From Argyresthia goedartella (Eukaryota > Arthropoda > Insecta > Lepidoptera > Argyresthiidae), in the NCBI GenBank assembly GCA_949825045.1, contig OX463829.1, positions 28,583,715-28,647,714 on the forward strand: a stretch of DNA of 64,000 bases, in the 5' to 3' direction. The translations under genes were made by a program, and so were the position numbers. Every line of letters begins with the position of its first letter. Within the stretch, counting starts at the first letter, position 1. Under the pieces are notes generated by a model. That model did no database searches. It saw nothing but the letters and a program-made list of their open reading frames with translations, and was not told where the DNA came from. Shown here piece after piece: positions 40,904 to 52,192 of this stretch.

Positions 40904-43778
40904 TTAACCCCATACAGTCCTGTCATTTAAGTTATCTTGAACATTGTAATATCCCTTTTTCGACAAAGTCGCTTTAACATGCTTTTTAAATTGCTCAAAT
41001 GGCAATTTCAAAATCTCCAGAGGTATCTTATTGTAGTAGAGAATGCACTGACCCTTGAAAGAATTGCTAACCTTCGCGAGTCTAAAACGGGGCGCACATA
41101 GTCTGTGATTATTTCTTAGGTAAACATTACAGCTATCGCTAAGTTTGGAAAATGTTGTAAGGTTCTTGCGTACATACATTATATTTTCGAAAATAAATTG
41201 ACTAGCTACTGTTAGTATGTCAATTTCTTTAAAAAGCTCTCTTAAGGAGTCTGTTCGTTTTAAATTATAAATTGCTCGAATAGCTCTTTTCTGTAAAATA
41301 AAAATAGTTTGAATATCCGCTGCTTTCCCCCACAACAAGATACCATAGGACATCACACTATGAAAGTAACTAAAATATACTAGCCTAGATGTAGCCACAT
41401 CCGTGCTTTGTCTGATGTTCCTAACAGCGTAAGCCGCAGAACTTAATTTACCAGCCAATTTATCTATGTGGGGTCCCCACTGCAATTTACTATCAATGGT
41501 TATTCCAAGAAACTTCGTATCATTTACTAATTCTAACGTGCTGTTTTCTAACACTAAACTGGTCTCAACTTGCCTGACTTTTGGAAGTGATAATTTGATA
41601 CACTTGGTTTTACCAGCGTTTAACAATAAATTATTAACTGTGAACCAATTCAAGGTTAAAGACAATACACCATTAACATCATCAAATTCTCCTTTTTGTC
41701 TTTCAATTTTGAAGACCAGTGAAGTATCATCAGCAAACAACACTATGTCAGTTAATTTCTCCACCATGAAAGGCAGATCATTAATATATACCAGGAATAA
41801 GAAAGGGCCTAATATGGAACCTTGTGGAACGCCCATTTTAACACCCGTTCCATCAGATTTTACGCCGTTAACTTCTGCCTTTTGAATTCTATTGCTTAGG
41901 TATGATCTTAGTAGATCCAACGCTTTATTTCTAACTCCGTAATGATTTAATTTAATTAATAGCGTATTATGATCAACACAATCAAACGCCTTCCACAGGT
42001 CGCAAAAAACTCCGATAGCATCCTGTGCGGCCTCCCATGCAGAATAAATATGAGATATAAGGGTAATACCTGCATCCGTAGTCGATTTACCCCTAGTGAA
42101 ACCGTATTGTTTGGCATGGAGTTGTTTTGTATGGTTGAAGTGTGAGAGCATTTGATTGAGTATAATCTTTTCAAATATTTTACTTAGTGTTGGAAGAACA
42201 GATATTGGTCTGAAATTTGAAGGATCACCCTTATCTCCCGACTTGAACAGAGGTATCAGTTTACTGTGTTTCATGAGGTCTGGGAAAGCCCCATCGTCAA
42301 CACATTTATTGAATATATAAGCTAAGTGTGGGGCTATAACTAGAATTACTGAACCAATGACTTTGACTGATATACCCCACAGGTCTTCCGTATTTTTTAA
42401 GTTAAGTAATTTAAACGTTTTGACAATGTCCTGGGGATATACATGATGAAATTTTAAATATACATTACTGGCGCTAGTGTTATTTTTTAATAAAGTCTGC
42501 TTCATATGGAGATGAATTTAGACGGTCTGTTGTGAGTAAGGGTACATTGGTGAAAAATGTTTCAAAAGCTCGAGCAACATCAGCGCTGGATTTAACAACA
42601 TCATCACCTATCTTTAGGCAGAAATCATTGTCCCTTGGTATAACTTTGCCAGTTTCGCGGTTTATTATTTGCCAAACTGTTTTCATTCTATTATTTGAAT
42701 TTTGAATTTTTCTATTAATGTGTAAAGTTTTTGCAGTTCTACAAACCAACTAGAAAGTTTTGGAATATTTTTTAACGTAGTCATGAAATTTTCGATCAAA
42801 GTTATAGGTTTTTTGTTCATAAAGGTCATATAAGATAACTCTACTTTTACGAATTCCAAACGTTGCCCAGTCATTAAATTTAGATTTACCGTTGTAGTCA
42901 CTGACTTTCTTTAATTTAAAAACTTTATTGAATTCTGTCTGAATAATGCTGAAGAAGTCTGAGTAGATTTTGTTTGGGTTCTGTTCATCAAAATCCGGTA
43001 CTGGCAAATTTATATCTAACTTTTTCATATACGTCTCTAGTCTATGGGATGTAATAGGCCTATAAAATGATGGATCAGTCCTATTTTTACTGGCAATTGG
43101 GAATGAAACTGTTTGACCACTGTGATCGGAGGGTAAGCAGTTAATTACATTTTTACTTGTGAATGCACAGTCACAAAATACGTTATCTAAGCAAGTTTGG
43201 CTGGTAAGTGTAATTCTAGTCGGCTCTAGAAATATATGACATAAATTAAATGATTTGAACAGAGTTATTAATCGTTGTTTCAATGTTGTATCGACAAGCA
43301 AATCTACATTAAAATCGCCACAAATAATTTACTTTTTTCTGTTATTACAAAGTATAATGAGGGCATCCTCCATAATTTTCTCGAACATTTCAAAATTGCC
43401 ATGGCCGTTTTCATCTCTCGGAGGTCTGTAGACACAAACAATAATATGGCTATCCAACTCAACACAGGATACCTCTATTTGTCTTTCTACAGTAAGTGCA
43501 AGAATATCTTTCCGTTGTTTCACCTTAATATTATTTTTCACTAAGATTAAAGAACCACCTCTATCGGCAGTCTTTCTATTGTAACAACTGACAATTTTGT
43601 AATTATTTATGTTAAAAGACATCATATTTTCCTTGAACCAGTGTTCTGTAATACAAATAACATCGGTGTCTGAATAATTAAGAAATAATTCTAATACAAG
43701 TTCTTTGTCAGGTAGCCCCTGCATGTTTTGATGGGAAATATTTAAGTGGGGCTTACCCTTTGTCCTAGTATTTTTCAT
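40904..43778 (-). pseudogene. CR1-B ORF2: endonuclease and reverse transcriptase, broken
   Basis: The endonuclease starts near 43778 (LNISHQNMQGL, ITEHW, VYRPPRDENG, then CGDFNVD and LPSDHSG). RT runs to 40904 with GVFCDLWKAFDCVDH, GVPQGSILGPFLF, VLFADDTSLVF and a CR1-type C-terminus. Lesions: TAA at 43329-43331, TAG at 42750-42752 (both by comparison with the copy at 55752, which has a sense codon there), and a frameshift in an A-run near 42490-42500. The RT part from 42505 is a 533-codon open frame. It is inactive as a whole. Confidence 0.88.
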
Positions 43779-43852
43779 TTGATTGCCAGAAAACCCCTGC
43801 TTATTTTGTAAAATTTTCTTATGTTTTGAGGGGTCGTCTTTTGTCGAACTAT

Positions 43853-44464
43853 CTAGTTTAAAACACTACTATTAGTACTAATACTAACTAAAACTGAAGG
43901 CGACTGCGTTATAGTATTTACAACCGTGTCGCATATATTATACGCTAACAATGTAGCTACTCGTTTTTTTGTTTTATGAGACAGGTACATAGTATCCTGA
44001 GTCAAAGTAAAGTTATGAATAAAATTATTCATGTCGAAATATAAAATAGCATCACTATGATGACACGTTATATTGTATAGATGCATGTTCATTCTATGTA
44101 CACTTTTATTTTGTTTCCCCGATAAATTAGAACAATAAGGAAAGGTACATAGAATAGACTTGCACTTCGTCTTATTATATAAATTGAGCAGTACCTCTAT
44201 ACCGGTATCTAATGCACTCCGACTAATGTTTGAGTGGTTTCCTACCATAATAACAATGGTAGTATTTTCATCAAAATTCCCTACAGCTACCTTTTTTATA
44301 ATATCCTCAAAGGAACTATTAGGACAACAATTATTTGTCACTTGTTGCTTAAGGCCATAATGCAAAACATACCAAAATCTACACCTATCTTATCTGAATA
44401 AACTACAGTTCTTTTGTTTGCTATTGTTCTTCTCGGAGCACGATTTGAGGTGAGTGGCGGGACA
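43853..44464 (-). pseudogene. CR1-B ORF1, C-terminal esterase-like part
   Basis: The minus strand reads TVVYSDKIGVDFG, then after a frame change near 44355 HYGLKQQVTNNCCPNSSFED, IVIMVGNHSNISRS, CKSILCTFPYCSNLSG and TQDTMYLSHKTKKRVA. Order and spacing match the SGNH-type domain at the end of CR1 ORF1 (compare CR1-A). It ends in a TAG/TAA near 43853, followed closely by ORF2. Upstream codons continue in frame across the BEL insertion into 50469-50662. Confidence 0.65.
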
Positions 44465-44469
44465 CTCGT

Positions 44470-45013
44470 TGTTCGATTCCAAATCGATATTCGATCGATG
44501 GTTTCTGAACGGCCATTTTGAATTTGACGTTGCTGCCAACCTAGCAGTTTTTGACAACTGACAGACGAAAGCCCTCGCAAAGTAAACGCGTTTTGGTTAG
44601 GGTATTGAAATTAAATCGCAAGCCATCTGGAATGTATTCGGGTTTCCCTCAGGATTGTCAATATAGCTGAGTGTGTTGTGGTTCCCCGAACCAGATAAAG
44701 TTCGCATTTACGTGGCCGATTGGTTTTTACCACGTAACATAACCTGTGTTGGAACACTGTGCTCATTGAAGCTGGCCCGCCAGTCATAGGAGGTTGGCTG
44801 AAGAACCTGTCTACCAAGAAGAGCCTAGGGTGCACCCGGGCCTTGCAGAGAGACAGGGGGTTGACGGGACCGAAGCACAGACCAGGTTAGATCGACCCCA
44901 ATTACTTCAGCTCGGTGAAACGCCGACGTTCACGCTTCTTGGCAACTGATCGTTACGCTACCTCGTAGCTGATGGGCCCCTACGAGGTCATTAGGTGCTG
45001 AGAAGCCTGAACA
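44470..45013 (+). repeat. BEL 5' LTR
   Basis: 544 bp, TGTTCGATTCC...GCCTGAACA, with the TG..CA ends normal for the family. The leader follows with TTTTGGTAGCTAGAGCG, whose TGG is the likely start of the primer-binding site. The same LTR stands alone at 36313-36859. Confidence 0.88.
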
Positions 45014-45518
45014 TTTTGGTAGCTAGAGCGTGGCTTCCTGAGATTTGCAGCCGTCAAGGGCTCCAGGAAGGCACGATTTGGGACTATCAATCTGTAGGTA
45101 TAGGCGGTTAGGTACTTGGTTGTTCCTATATCCACATAGATTGGTAGTATTGTAAGCTATAAGTCTATTGCTGGTAGTAGACAGACAGATTTTGAATTGA
45201 AATTTGCATTGAATTACCAGTTAGTCAACCAGTTAGTTAACATAGGTAGTTACATCTATTGATAGCAGGCTATTACATTGTTTTCAGTTTATAGCAATTT
45301 ATAACTTGAACTAATATTGACTATCTGTGTGTGTTATAATGATAAAGGGAAACTAAATTGTATTTACAGAATTTATATAGATATAAAACTCGGTTCCTAT
45401 TGTTTAAGGAAAACAACATTGTTTAAGTTGTGGTTTAGGGTTCCCTCGTTTGGGTTGTAGACTGGAGGGTCCAATAAAATTGAGTTACTGCAAATTGTGA
45501 GTAAGTATCGTTCCGATC
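45014..45518 (+). other. BEL leader region
   Basis: About 500 bp between LTR and gag: TGGTAGCTAGAGCGTGGC near 45018 is the candidate primer-binding site. The rest is non-coding. Confidence 0.6.
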
Positions 45519-47234
45519 ATGTCGTTATCTGTAATCCAGAAGGGTGTTTCTAAGGAACTCAGATGGTTTTCCTCCGCACACGGTCTGATAGACCGTTTAG
45601 ATAGGCATGATGTGGTATTGGAGCGGTCTATGGACGTTAAGGAATGTTACAATAGGGTGCTCGAATTGTCCGCGCAGGCGGAATCAGTTGATGGTTGCGC
45701 ACCTGACAGGCTGTCACGGTTGCTAGGGGATGTCGACCAATGTATGGAGATGGCAGCTGCTATCACGCAGAAGGCTGCGGACATACGTAGACAGCGCGAG
45801 TCCAGCCATGGTGGTGACATTGAAGCACCTCTGCCGCTTCAGGGTTCGGGGTCCAGGTTACCTGCCATAACTATGCCTACTTTTGACGGAGTGTCCGGTG
45901 AATGGATGAGCTTCATCAATCTGTTCGACAGTTTGGTGCACATGCGATCGGACATTACCAAGTCTGTCAAGATGGCTCAGCTGGTGGCAGCATTGAGGGG
46001 TGAGCCTAGGGAGCTGGTCGCTCATTTGACAGTTACGGAGGGTAACTATGAAACGGCCAGGCAATTGTTGGTCAGACGTTACCATAACAAACGGAGGTTG
46101 GCCGATGCCCAACTGAACCGTTTGTTTAGTATCCCGGTTGTGAACAAGGTCGGGGCCATACAGACGGAGGTTTTGAACCCATTGTTGTCCGTCACCAAGG
46201 CTCTAGAGAATCTTGGACTTCCGGTTGGTGAATGGTCGTACCTACTGTTGTACATTGTACTTTCCCGCCTACCCGCTGACGTGCAGACTCGTTTCGAACA
46301 GTCTCACGGGAGGTCGGCCGAGGACCTGCCCGCCTTCTCCGACTTGGTCGGATTCTTGGAAGAGGAGGCTCGACGGGCAGAGAATTTGGGGTTGACGGTC
46401 ACCCATCCTTCGGAGCCACAGAGAGCTGCCGGGAGCGCTGTGAGTAGGGGCCCTCCGACGAGGAAGGACCGCACCAACCGGCAGTCGTATGGGACTGTGA
46501 GTGAATTGACCCCACATGGTGAGACCTGCCCATATTGTAGGCAGATTGGCCATGCTGTGGCCAATTGCAATAAGTTCGGGGAACTTAGGGTTCAGGGACG
46601 GCGCCGGATGGCCAAGCAGCGGAGCTGGTGTTTCCTGTGCCTCGGGCCACACATGGCTAGGGACTGCACGCGCACAAAAATGTGCGGATATTGTGGTGGG
46701 TCCCACAACAATCTGTTGTGCATGAACCGGTCCGGCCAACAGCCTCCACAGGGCCGTATCCAGGGTGACACGGCATGGGGCCCTGAGAATTCGTTTGCGA
46801 CTCGGAGCGCAACTCAGGGGCCAACGTCCCCACGTGCACAGGGCAGTACTAGGGTGCAGGGCCGCACTCAGGACCATTACATGGGGGGCCCTGAGTTTTC
46901 GGTTGCGACTCAGCATCCGACCCAGCGGGATATTGGGTGTGTTGAGCAGGCCGTAACGGGCGGGTGGCATGGGACACCTTCGAGCTATGCGGGTGCGGTT
47001 CGGATGCCGCCTCAGTTGTCGCCCCGCTCGTCGCCTCGTCCTCGTCGGTCACATGTGATGTCTCCCCCGCTCATGGAGCGGCCACGGTTGAATTCACGCC
47101 CACCCCCCTTTACGGGGAATCGTAGGTTGGGAATGGAACCGGCGCGTGGGCCATTTGTACAATGGGACCCTCTGGCGTATAGCTGCATACCTGATCGGTT
47201 ACAGGCACAGTGGGGCCCCGGGGGTCCTCGCTAG
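45519..47234 (+). CDS. gag: BEL Gag
   Basis: 571-codon frame starting at an ATG after GATC. The region ITMPTFDGVSGEWMSFINLF is the hallmark of BEL/Pao Gag (often written LPKI.LPKFSG...W..F...F). Three zinc knuckles lie at about residues 334-405: CPYCRQIGHAVANC, CFLCLGPHMARDC and CGYCGGSHNNLLC. A proline- and arginine-rich tail ends at a TAG (47232-47234). Pol continues in the very same frame, so the TAG alone separates Gag from Gag-Pol. G+C is higher than in neighbouring sequence. Confidence 0.88.
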   Translation: MSLSVIQKGVSKELRWFSSAHGLIDRLDRHDVVLERSMDVKECYNRVLELSAQAESVDGCAPDRLSRLLGDVDQCMEMAAAITQKAADIRRQRESSHGGDIEAPLPLQGSGSRLPAITMPTFDGVSGEWMSFINLFDSLVHMRSDITKSVKMAQLVAALRGEPRELVAHLTVTEGNYETARQLLVRRYHNKRRLADAQLNRLFSIPVVNKVGAIQTEVLNPLLSVTKALENLGLPVGEWSYLLLYIVLSRLPADVQTRFEQSHGRSAEDLPAFSDLVGFLEEEARRAENLGLTVTHPSEPQRAAGSAVSRGPPTRKDRTNRQSYGTVSELTPHGETCPYCRQIGHAVANCNKFGELRVQGRRRMAKQRSWCFLCLGPHMARDCTRTKMCGYCGGSHNNLLCMNRSGQQPPQGRIQGDTAWGPENSFATRSATQGPTSPRAQGSTRVQGRTQDHYMGGPEFSVATQHPTQRDIGCVEQAVTGGWHGTPSSYAGAVRMPPQLSPRSSPRPRRSHVMSPPLMERPRLNSRPPPFTGNRRLGMEPARGPFVQWDPLAYSCIPDRLQAQWGPGGPR

Positions 47235-50051
47235 GAATTTGCGGCCCAACCATTGGTTGCCCCCCAACCGGAGACGGTGGTGTTACCGATCGCCTCTGTG
47301 CTTGTTTGGGATTTGGCGGGCAACCCAACATACGTTCGCGCCCTATTAGATTCTGGAGCTCAGGGCTGCATTGTATCGAATGATTTAGCAAAATGGTTGG
47401 GCCTCAAGGTAAATAGGTATAATAAATCAATACGGGGCGTGGGGAATGTTACGGTTACGAATGTAGTTGGTCAATCGGTGATCACGTTCTCTCCACGTTA
47501 TGACATTTTGACAAAAACATCCGTGCAAGCTTTAGTAATGACGCATGTCATGGGCAGACACCCCTTGGTGAAGTTGAATCCGGCCGTTCGATTCCTGACA
47601 TCAGGACTCAAGTTGGCGGATCCCGATTTTGACACTCCAGCCCCGGTCGACCTGCTACTGGGAGCAGACGTTCTGGGTAGGTTTCTGTTGTCGGATCAGC
47701 GAGTTCTTCAGCCGGACGGGTTGATTGCTGTGGATACTAAGTTTGGTCACGTGATCATGGGTCCGGCATTGCCAATGGTTAGGCCTGCCGAGTCAGATGG
47801 CATACTTATTGGCTCAGCGTTGTCAGACGTTATCCAACGTTTCTGGGAGATAGAGGAACCTCCCACCGTTCGTCGAGTCGACGCAGACGAAGAAGAGTGC
47901 GAGTTGTTTTACCAGAATAGTACTGGTCGCCTTCGTTCTGGTCGTTTCGTAACTCGACTGCCTTTCAGGGCCGATCGACCGCCACTAGGAGAATCTAGGA
48001 AGATGGCTGAGACGAGATTGATGTCGATGGAGCGTAGGATGACAAGGGACGCCGTATTTAAACAAAAATATGTTGATTTCATGAGGGAGTATGAGTCGTT
48101 AGGACACATGTCGGTATCGGGTGTGGACTGGAGATCTGAGGATCATTGTTTCCTTTCACACCATGCCGTCCTACGAACCCCTACCGGCAAGATTCGAGTT
48201 GTTTTTGATGGGTCAGCACCTACCTCGAACGGGATGTCCCTGAATCAGTGTCTACATTCGGGACCCAAGTTGAGTCGTGATATTTCGGATATTCTCACGA
48301 GCTTTCGGAGGCACCAGATTGTATTTGTCGCAGACATTCGGATGATGTTTAGGCAAACGGTAATTCATCCGGCTGACAGAAGGTATCAGTTGATACTTTG
48401 GCGTGAGTCCACGGCCGAGCCAGTCAAGGTCTATGAGTTAAACACGAACACGTATGGGTTACGGTCTAGCCCGTATTTGGCGATGCGTACCCTGCGGGAG
48501 TTGGCGTCGCGTGACCGTGTGAGCTATCCTAGAGCCGCCGCTATCCTGGAGCAAGATTTGTACGTCGATGACGTCTGCACAGGGGCAGCCAGTGTAGAGG
48601 AAGCTCTGGACCGACGTGACGAGCTCATTCAATTTCTGGAACGAGGCGGCTATGAACTACGTAAGTGGATGTCCAACTCCCCTGAGTTGATGGCTGGTCT
48701 CCCAGATGAGTTTCAACAAGACCCGCACGTTTTTGAGAATCCTGACAACCCTAACATGTTGTCAGTACTTGGAATTCAGTACCGGCCCGTCCATGATGAG
48801 TTTACCTATCGGGTGGTTTTAGAAACACCGAAGGCCTGGACGAAGCGGTCAGTACTGTCAACGATTGCGAGAACGTTCAACCCGAATGGATGGATTTCTC
48901 CAGTCACCTTTGCTCTCAAATGTTTTATGCAAAGGCTATGGGCGGCTCAGTTGACCTGGGACACCCACCTCTCAGGTGATTTGTTGACTGATTGGACGCG
49001 AATGTTCACCTCGCTATCGGACATAAATAATGTATCGCTGCCGAGGAAATTGGTCCCTGCTGGGGATTACAGGGCAACCCTTCACGGGTTTTGTGATGCC
49101 TCTGAACGAGGGTTTGCGGCAGCGGTCTATTTGCGAACCGTCACCTCCACCGGGGAGGTCGACGTGGGTTTGGTTTTGGCAAAAAGCAAGGTAGCGCCTA
49201 TTCGGACAAGGATGACGATTCCAAAACTGGAACTGTCCGGGGCTGCTCTTTTGACCAAACTTTTGAATCACACTCTAACAGTGTTGCGTGGGTCAGTGGT
49301 TTTGGAGGATACGGTGTACGCGTGGACGGACAGCCAGATTGTTTTGTGCTGGCTGAAGGCTTCGGTCCATAACTTAGAGGTTTTTGTTGCGAACCGTGTC
49401 TCCCAGATTGTGTCGTCTGAGGTCCCACTGACCTGGAGACATGTACCAGGAGAATTGAACCCGTCTGATTGTGCATCCAGGGGATGTCGGGCTCCTGAAC
49501 TCGTTAGACACCATTTGTGGTGGGGACCACCCTGGCTTGCCAAGAGAGAATCGGACTGGCCCCACAGCCATGTAGTAGTATCTTCGGATCATGGCCCCAG
49601 AGCGGCCGTGCATGTTACCCAGAAGGCTGAGGACCCTGACGCCGGGTTTCTGCTGGACCGGTATAGCTCACTTGACAAGTTGATAAACGTGTCCACTTGG
49701 ATTAGGAGATTCGCTCGAAATTGTCGTACTTCTCGCGATCAGCGAACGTTGAACCCTATTCTGACTCCGGCAGAGCGAAACGAGTCGCTGTTGAATTTGG
49801 TCCGGTTGGTACAGTCCTCGAAGTTTGGGGCAGAATTGGAGATTATACGAAGTGGACGTTCGAAATTGAAGGGAGCCGTCGCGCGTCTCAACCCCTTTGT
49901 TGATTCGACCGGGTTACTTCGGGTAGGAGGGAGATTGCGCAATGCGAATCTGTCGTATTCGGCTCGTCACCCACTTCTGCTCCCCAAGGGGGGACAGTTA
50001 GTTGAATTGCTGGTGACTGATCGTCATATTAAAAACGCGCATGCCGTTTAG
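47235..50051 (+). pseudogene. pol: BEL Pol (protease, RT, RNase H), truncated at the integrase zinc domain
   Basis: In frame with gag across the TAG. The first Met is at 47253. Protease LLDSGAQG is at about residues 30-37. RT has HAVLRTPTGKIRVVFDGS, the BEL signature, and the catalytic YVDD at residue 437-440 (48561-48572). RNase H has GFCDASERGFAAA and AWTDSQIVLCWL, then WRHVPGELNPSDCASRG. The frame reaches the integrase N-terminus (LLVTDRHIKNAHA) and stops at a TAG created by the deletion junction at about 50047. No integrase catalytic domain remains. The rest is intact, so loss is due to the deletion. Confidence 0.88.
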
Positions 50052-50463
50052 GGTATTGAAATTAAATCGCAAGCCATCTGGAATGTATTCGGGTTTCCCT
50101 CAGGATTGTCAATATAGCTGAGTGTGTTGTGGTTCCCCGAACCAGATAAAGTTCGCATTTACGTGGCCGATTGGTTTTTACCACGTAACATAACCTGTGT
50201 TGGAACACTGTGCTCATTAAAGCTGGCCCGCCAGTCATAGGAGGTTGGCTGAAGAACCTGTCTACCAAGAAGAGCCTAGGGTGCACCCGGGCCTTGCAGA
50301 GAGACAGGGGGTTGACGGGACCGAAGCACAGACCAGGTTAGATCGACCCCAATTACTTCAGCTCGGTGAAACGCCGACGTTCACGCTTCTTGGCAACTGA
50401 TCGTTACGCTACCTCATAGCTGATGGGCCCCTACGAGGTCATTAGGTGCTGAGAAGCCTGAAC
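50048..50463 (+). repeat. BEL 3' LTR, missing its first ~127 bp
   Basis: Starts inside the LTR at TTAGGGTATTGAAATT (equivalent to 44597) and runs to GCCTGAACA. Two substitutions against the 5' LTR were noticed (CATTAAAG for CATTGAAG; CCTCATAG for CCTCGTAG). Confidence 0.88.
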
Positions 50464-50468
50464 ACTCG

Positions 50469-50662
50469 TGTTGGAGTGCGGTGCGATGCACGTGCCAGCG
50501 GGCGGCGCGGCAATCGCGGTAGCGAGCGGTGCAGCGCGTGTAACGGCGAGCGGCGCGGCCCTCGCGGCAGCGTGCAGCATGACACACGACTCAGCAGGCA
50601 GCGCGACACGCGCGTCACTTAACGGCGCGGCGCTCGCGCTGATGAGCTGTGAGGTGCCTCCC
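50469..50662 (-). pseudogene. CR1-B ORF1, N-terminal Ala/Pro-rich segment
   Basis: A GC-rich block, open on the minus strand for about 65 codons without a stop and in frame with TSVPPLTSNRAPRR at 44464, so it is ORF1 before the BEL insertion. Composition is low complexity (AAPLAVTRAAPLATAIAAPP). No PHD finger is present. It may have been lost by 5' truncation. A plus-strand frame here is an artefact of composition. Confidence 0.5.
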
Positions 50663-50668
50663 TAACAA

Positions 50669-51020
50669 GGGACTAGTCCGCACCATACACGATACACTGG
50701 ATAAACAGAATGCTGGAATCTAGGATGATCTCCTTGTCCATCTGCGATAAAATCAAATGCAGAGCAGCAAAGGGCTGTCCTCAGGGGGGAGTACTAGCCC
50801 ACTCTTGTGGGTAATAGTAGCCAACGACCTCTTGGTCCAATTAAGCACGTGTGATACGTGTAAATGGCCTATCTATAAACACCCTATTTGAACGCATGCA
50901 AATAGTACTGCGTTACATAGGGACATGGTGTGACAAACACAAACTCTCAGTAAACCCAAAAAAAACTCACAAAAAAGATCAAACTCGGTTACTTCAAGCT
51001 GCCTAAGCTCTTCAACAAAA
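50669..51020 (+). pseudogene. R1-like LINE RT fragment, part 2
   Basis: Continues from 40646. Translated pieces: HWINRMLESRMISLSICD, then KGCPQGGVL (RT motif B), and further on LSVNPKKT and LGYFKLPKLFNKIL. Frame changes and stops are frequent. It is ended by the mariner at 51023. Confidence 0.7.
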
Positions 51021-51022
51021 TA

Positions 51023-51827
51023 TTAGGTCCTTACATATGAAATTGGCGTTTCGCCGTACTGGTCACTTTGATCTCAAATATCTCCTCTATGGTTAGGAAT
51101 TCCAAATTCAAATTTATACAGCTATTTACTCATATATTTGTGTTTCTAAAATTATAATTCATTTGTTTTCTCCTCAATTGTTTTTTTTTCTTGCGTCACT
51201 CAGCTTACAAAATGGAAAACTTGAAATATCGCGTTATTTACGAGTATGAGTTCTACCGTGGCACCAGTGTTGCAGAAACGGCTCGAAGGATTAATGATGT
51301 GTATGGCGACGGTGCCGCAATAGAAAATACAGTGCGTTTTTGGTTCCAACGTTTTCGTTTTGGAAATTTCGACCTGCAGAACAAGCGCCGTGGACGGCCG
51401 GAGACCAAAGTTGATAATGTAGAATTGAAGGCTATTGTGGAAGCGGATCCATCGCAAACCACGTCCGAGTTAGCCGCAGGCTGCGGTGTTAGTGATAAAA
51501 CTGTTTTAATCCACTTGAAGCAAATTTGACATCCACCGTACTCTCCGGACCTTGCTCTAACAGATTACCATTTTTTTCGAAATTTGGATAACTTCTTGAA
51601 AGGGAAAAAATTCAACTCCGATGGGGCAGTCCAAACCGCCTTCAAAGATTTTGTTGATTCCAGTCCGAATGTTTTTTTTAGTAAAGGGATCGAAGAACTA
51701 CCTATGAGATGGCAAAAGTGTATAGATAGCAATGGTACATACTATGATTAAATAAATATATTATATTAAAAAAAAACTACTTTATGTTCCTCCCATGCAA
51801 AACGCCAATTTCATATGTAAGGACCGA
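51023..51827 (+). mobile_element. Mariner-type element, internally deleted
   Basis: 805 bp between TA dinucleotides (51021-51022 and 51828-51829). The ends are inverted copies: GGTCCTTACATATGAAATTG on the left, its complement on the right. It contains the ends of a mariner transposase joined across a deletion of the middle. Confidence 0.8.
51212..51751 (+). pseudogene. Mariner transposase, central part deleted
   Basis: N-terminal 105 codons (MENLKYRVIYEYEFYRGTS, then RFWFQRFRFGNFDLQNKRRG and DPSQTTSELAAGCGVS) carry the paired helix-turn-helix DNA-binding domain. A TGA at 51527-51529 follows. The frame then continues with HPPYSPDLALTDYHFFRNLD, the D34D-type third catalytic Asp region, and the C-terminus to TAA 51749. 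The stretch with the first two Asp residues is missing, so the enzyme cannot cut DNA. The DNA-binding domain might still be made. Confidence 0.85.
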
Positions 51828-52095
51828 TATTACAAATTATGTTGTAAATACTTTCAATGTATTTACAATGATATTTAATAGATAAAAGCTTAGTAATCTA
51901 CATTAAAACCATTGTTTAAGTAATATTTTTTCTTAACCAGTCAAAAAATGCCGCGGGAATCAAGTAGTTTCTGCATGATAAATAAAGAATATTCACGGCG
52001 TAACAAACGGAATGTAACTGAATTGACATGCACGCAGCTCAATTTGTGTCCTGTGTTGCCAGAAAAAAAAAGGCAAGTCAACATTTCTTTATTAC

Positions 52096-52192
52096 TGTAG
52101 ATTTTGAATTTTTAATTTGGAATTCCTAACCATAGAGGAGATATTTGAGATCAAAGTGGCCAGTACGGCGAAACGCCAATTTCATATGTAAG
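52096..52192 (-). repeat. Second mariner end, inverted to 51023-51120
   Basis: About 95 bp matching the left end of the mariner in reverse complement, including CCAGTACGGCGAAACGCC and the terminal ATTTCATATGTAAG. The match covers sequence beyond the 30-bp end that is shared with 51795-51827, so this belongs to a second copy or to a longer composite element. Confidence 0.7.

Larger units (their letters stand above)
44470..50463 (+). mobile_element. BEL/Pao LTR retrotransposon with deletion of the integrase core and part of the 3' LTR
   Basis: The 5' LTR (44470-45013), leader, gag and pol up to the start of integrase are present. Sequence then jumps at about 50047 into the LTR, leaving 416 bp of the 544-bp 3' LTR. 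CTCGT lies on both sides (44465-44469 and 50464-50468), so the original insertion is intact at its edges and the loss came later or in reverse transcription. LTR halves differ at only two positions that I can see. The RT order (protease DSGA, RT YVDD, RNase H) and three zinc knuckles identify BEL/Pao. Confidence 0.9.
40653..50662 (-). mobile_element. CR1-B copy 2: LINE inserted in the R1-like element and itself carrying a BEL element
   Basis: TAACAA flanks both edges (40647-40652 and 50663-50668), giving a clear target duplication. The 3' end on the left has a (ACTCAA)n hexamer tail. The rightmost segment is ORF1, so the copy is 5' truncated. Without the BEL insert it is about 4 kb. It is closely similar to copy 1 at 968-23774 and to the fragment at 55752. 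Confidence 0.87.

Noticed and set aside
46269..46970. 233-codon minus-strand frame opposite BEL gag
   Set aside because: Antisense shadow of the GC-rich zinc-knuckle region; the plus-strand Gag explains the open frame.
50468..50665. Plus-strand Ala-rich protein
   Set aside because: GC-rich composition keeps both strands open; the minus-strand frame joins CR1-B ORF1 across the BEL insertion and is the better reading.
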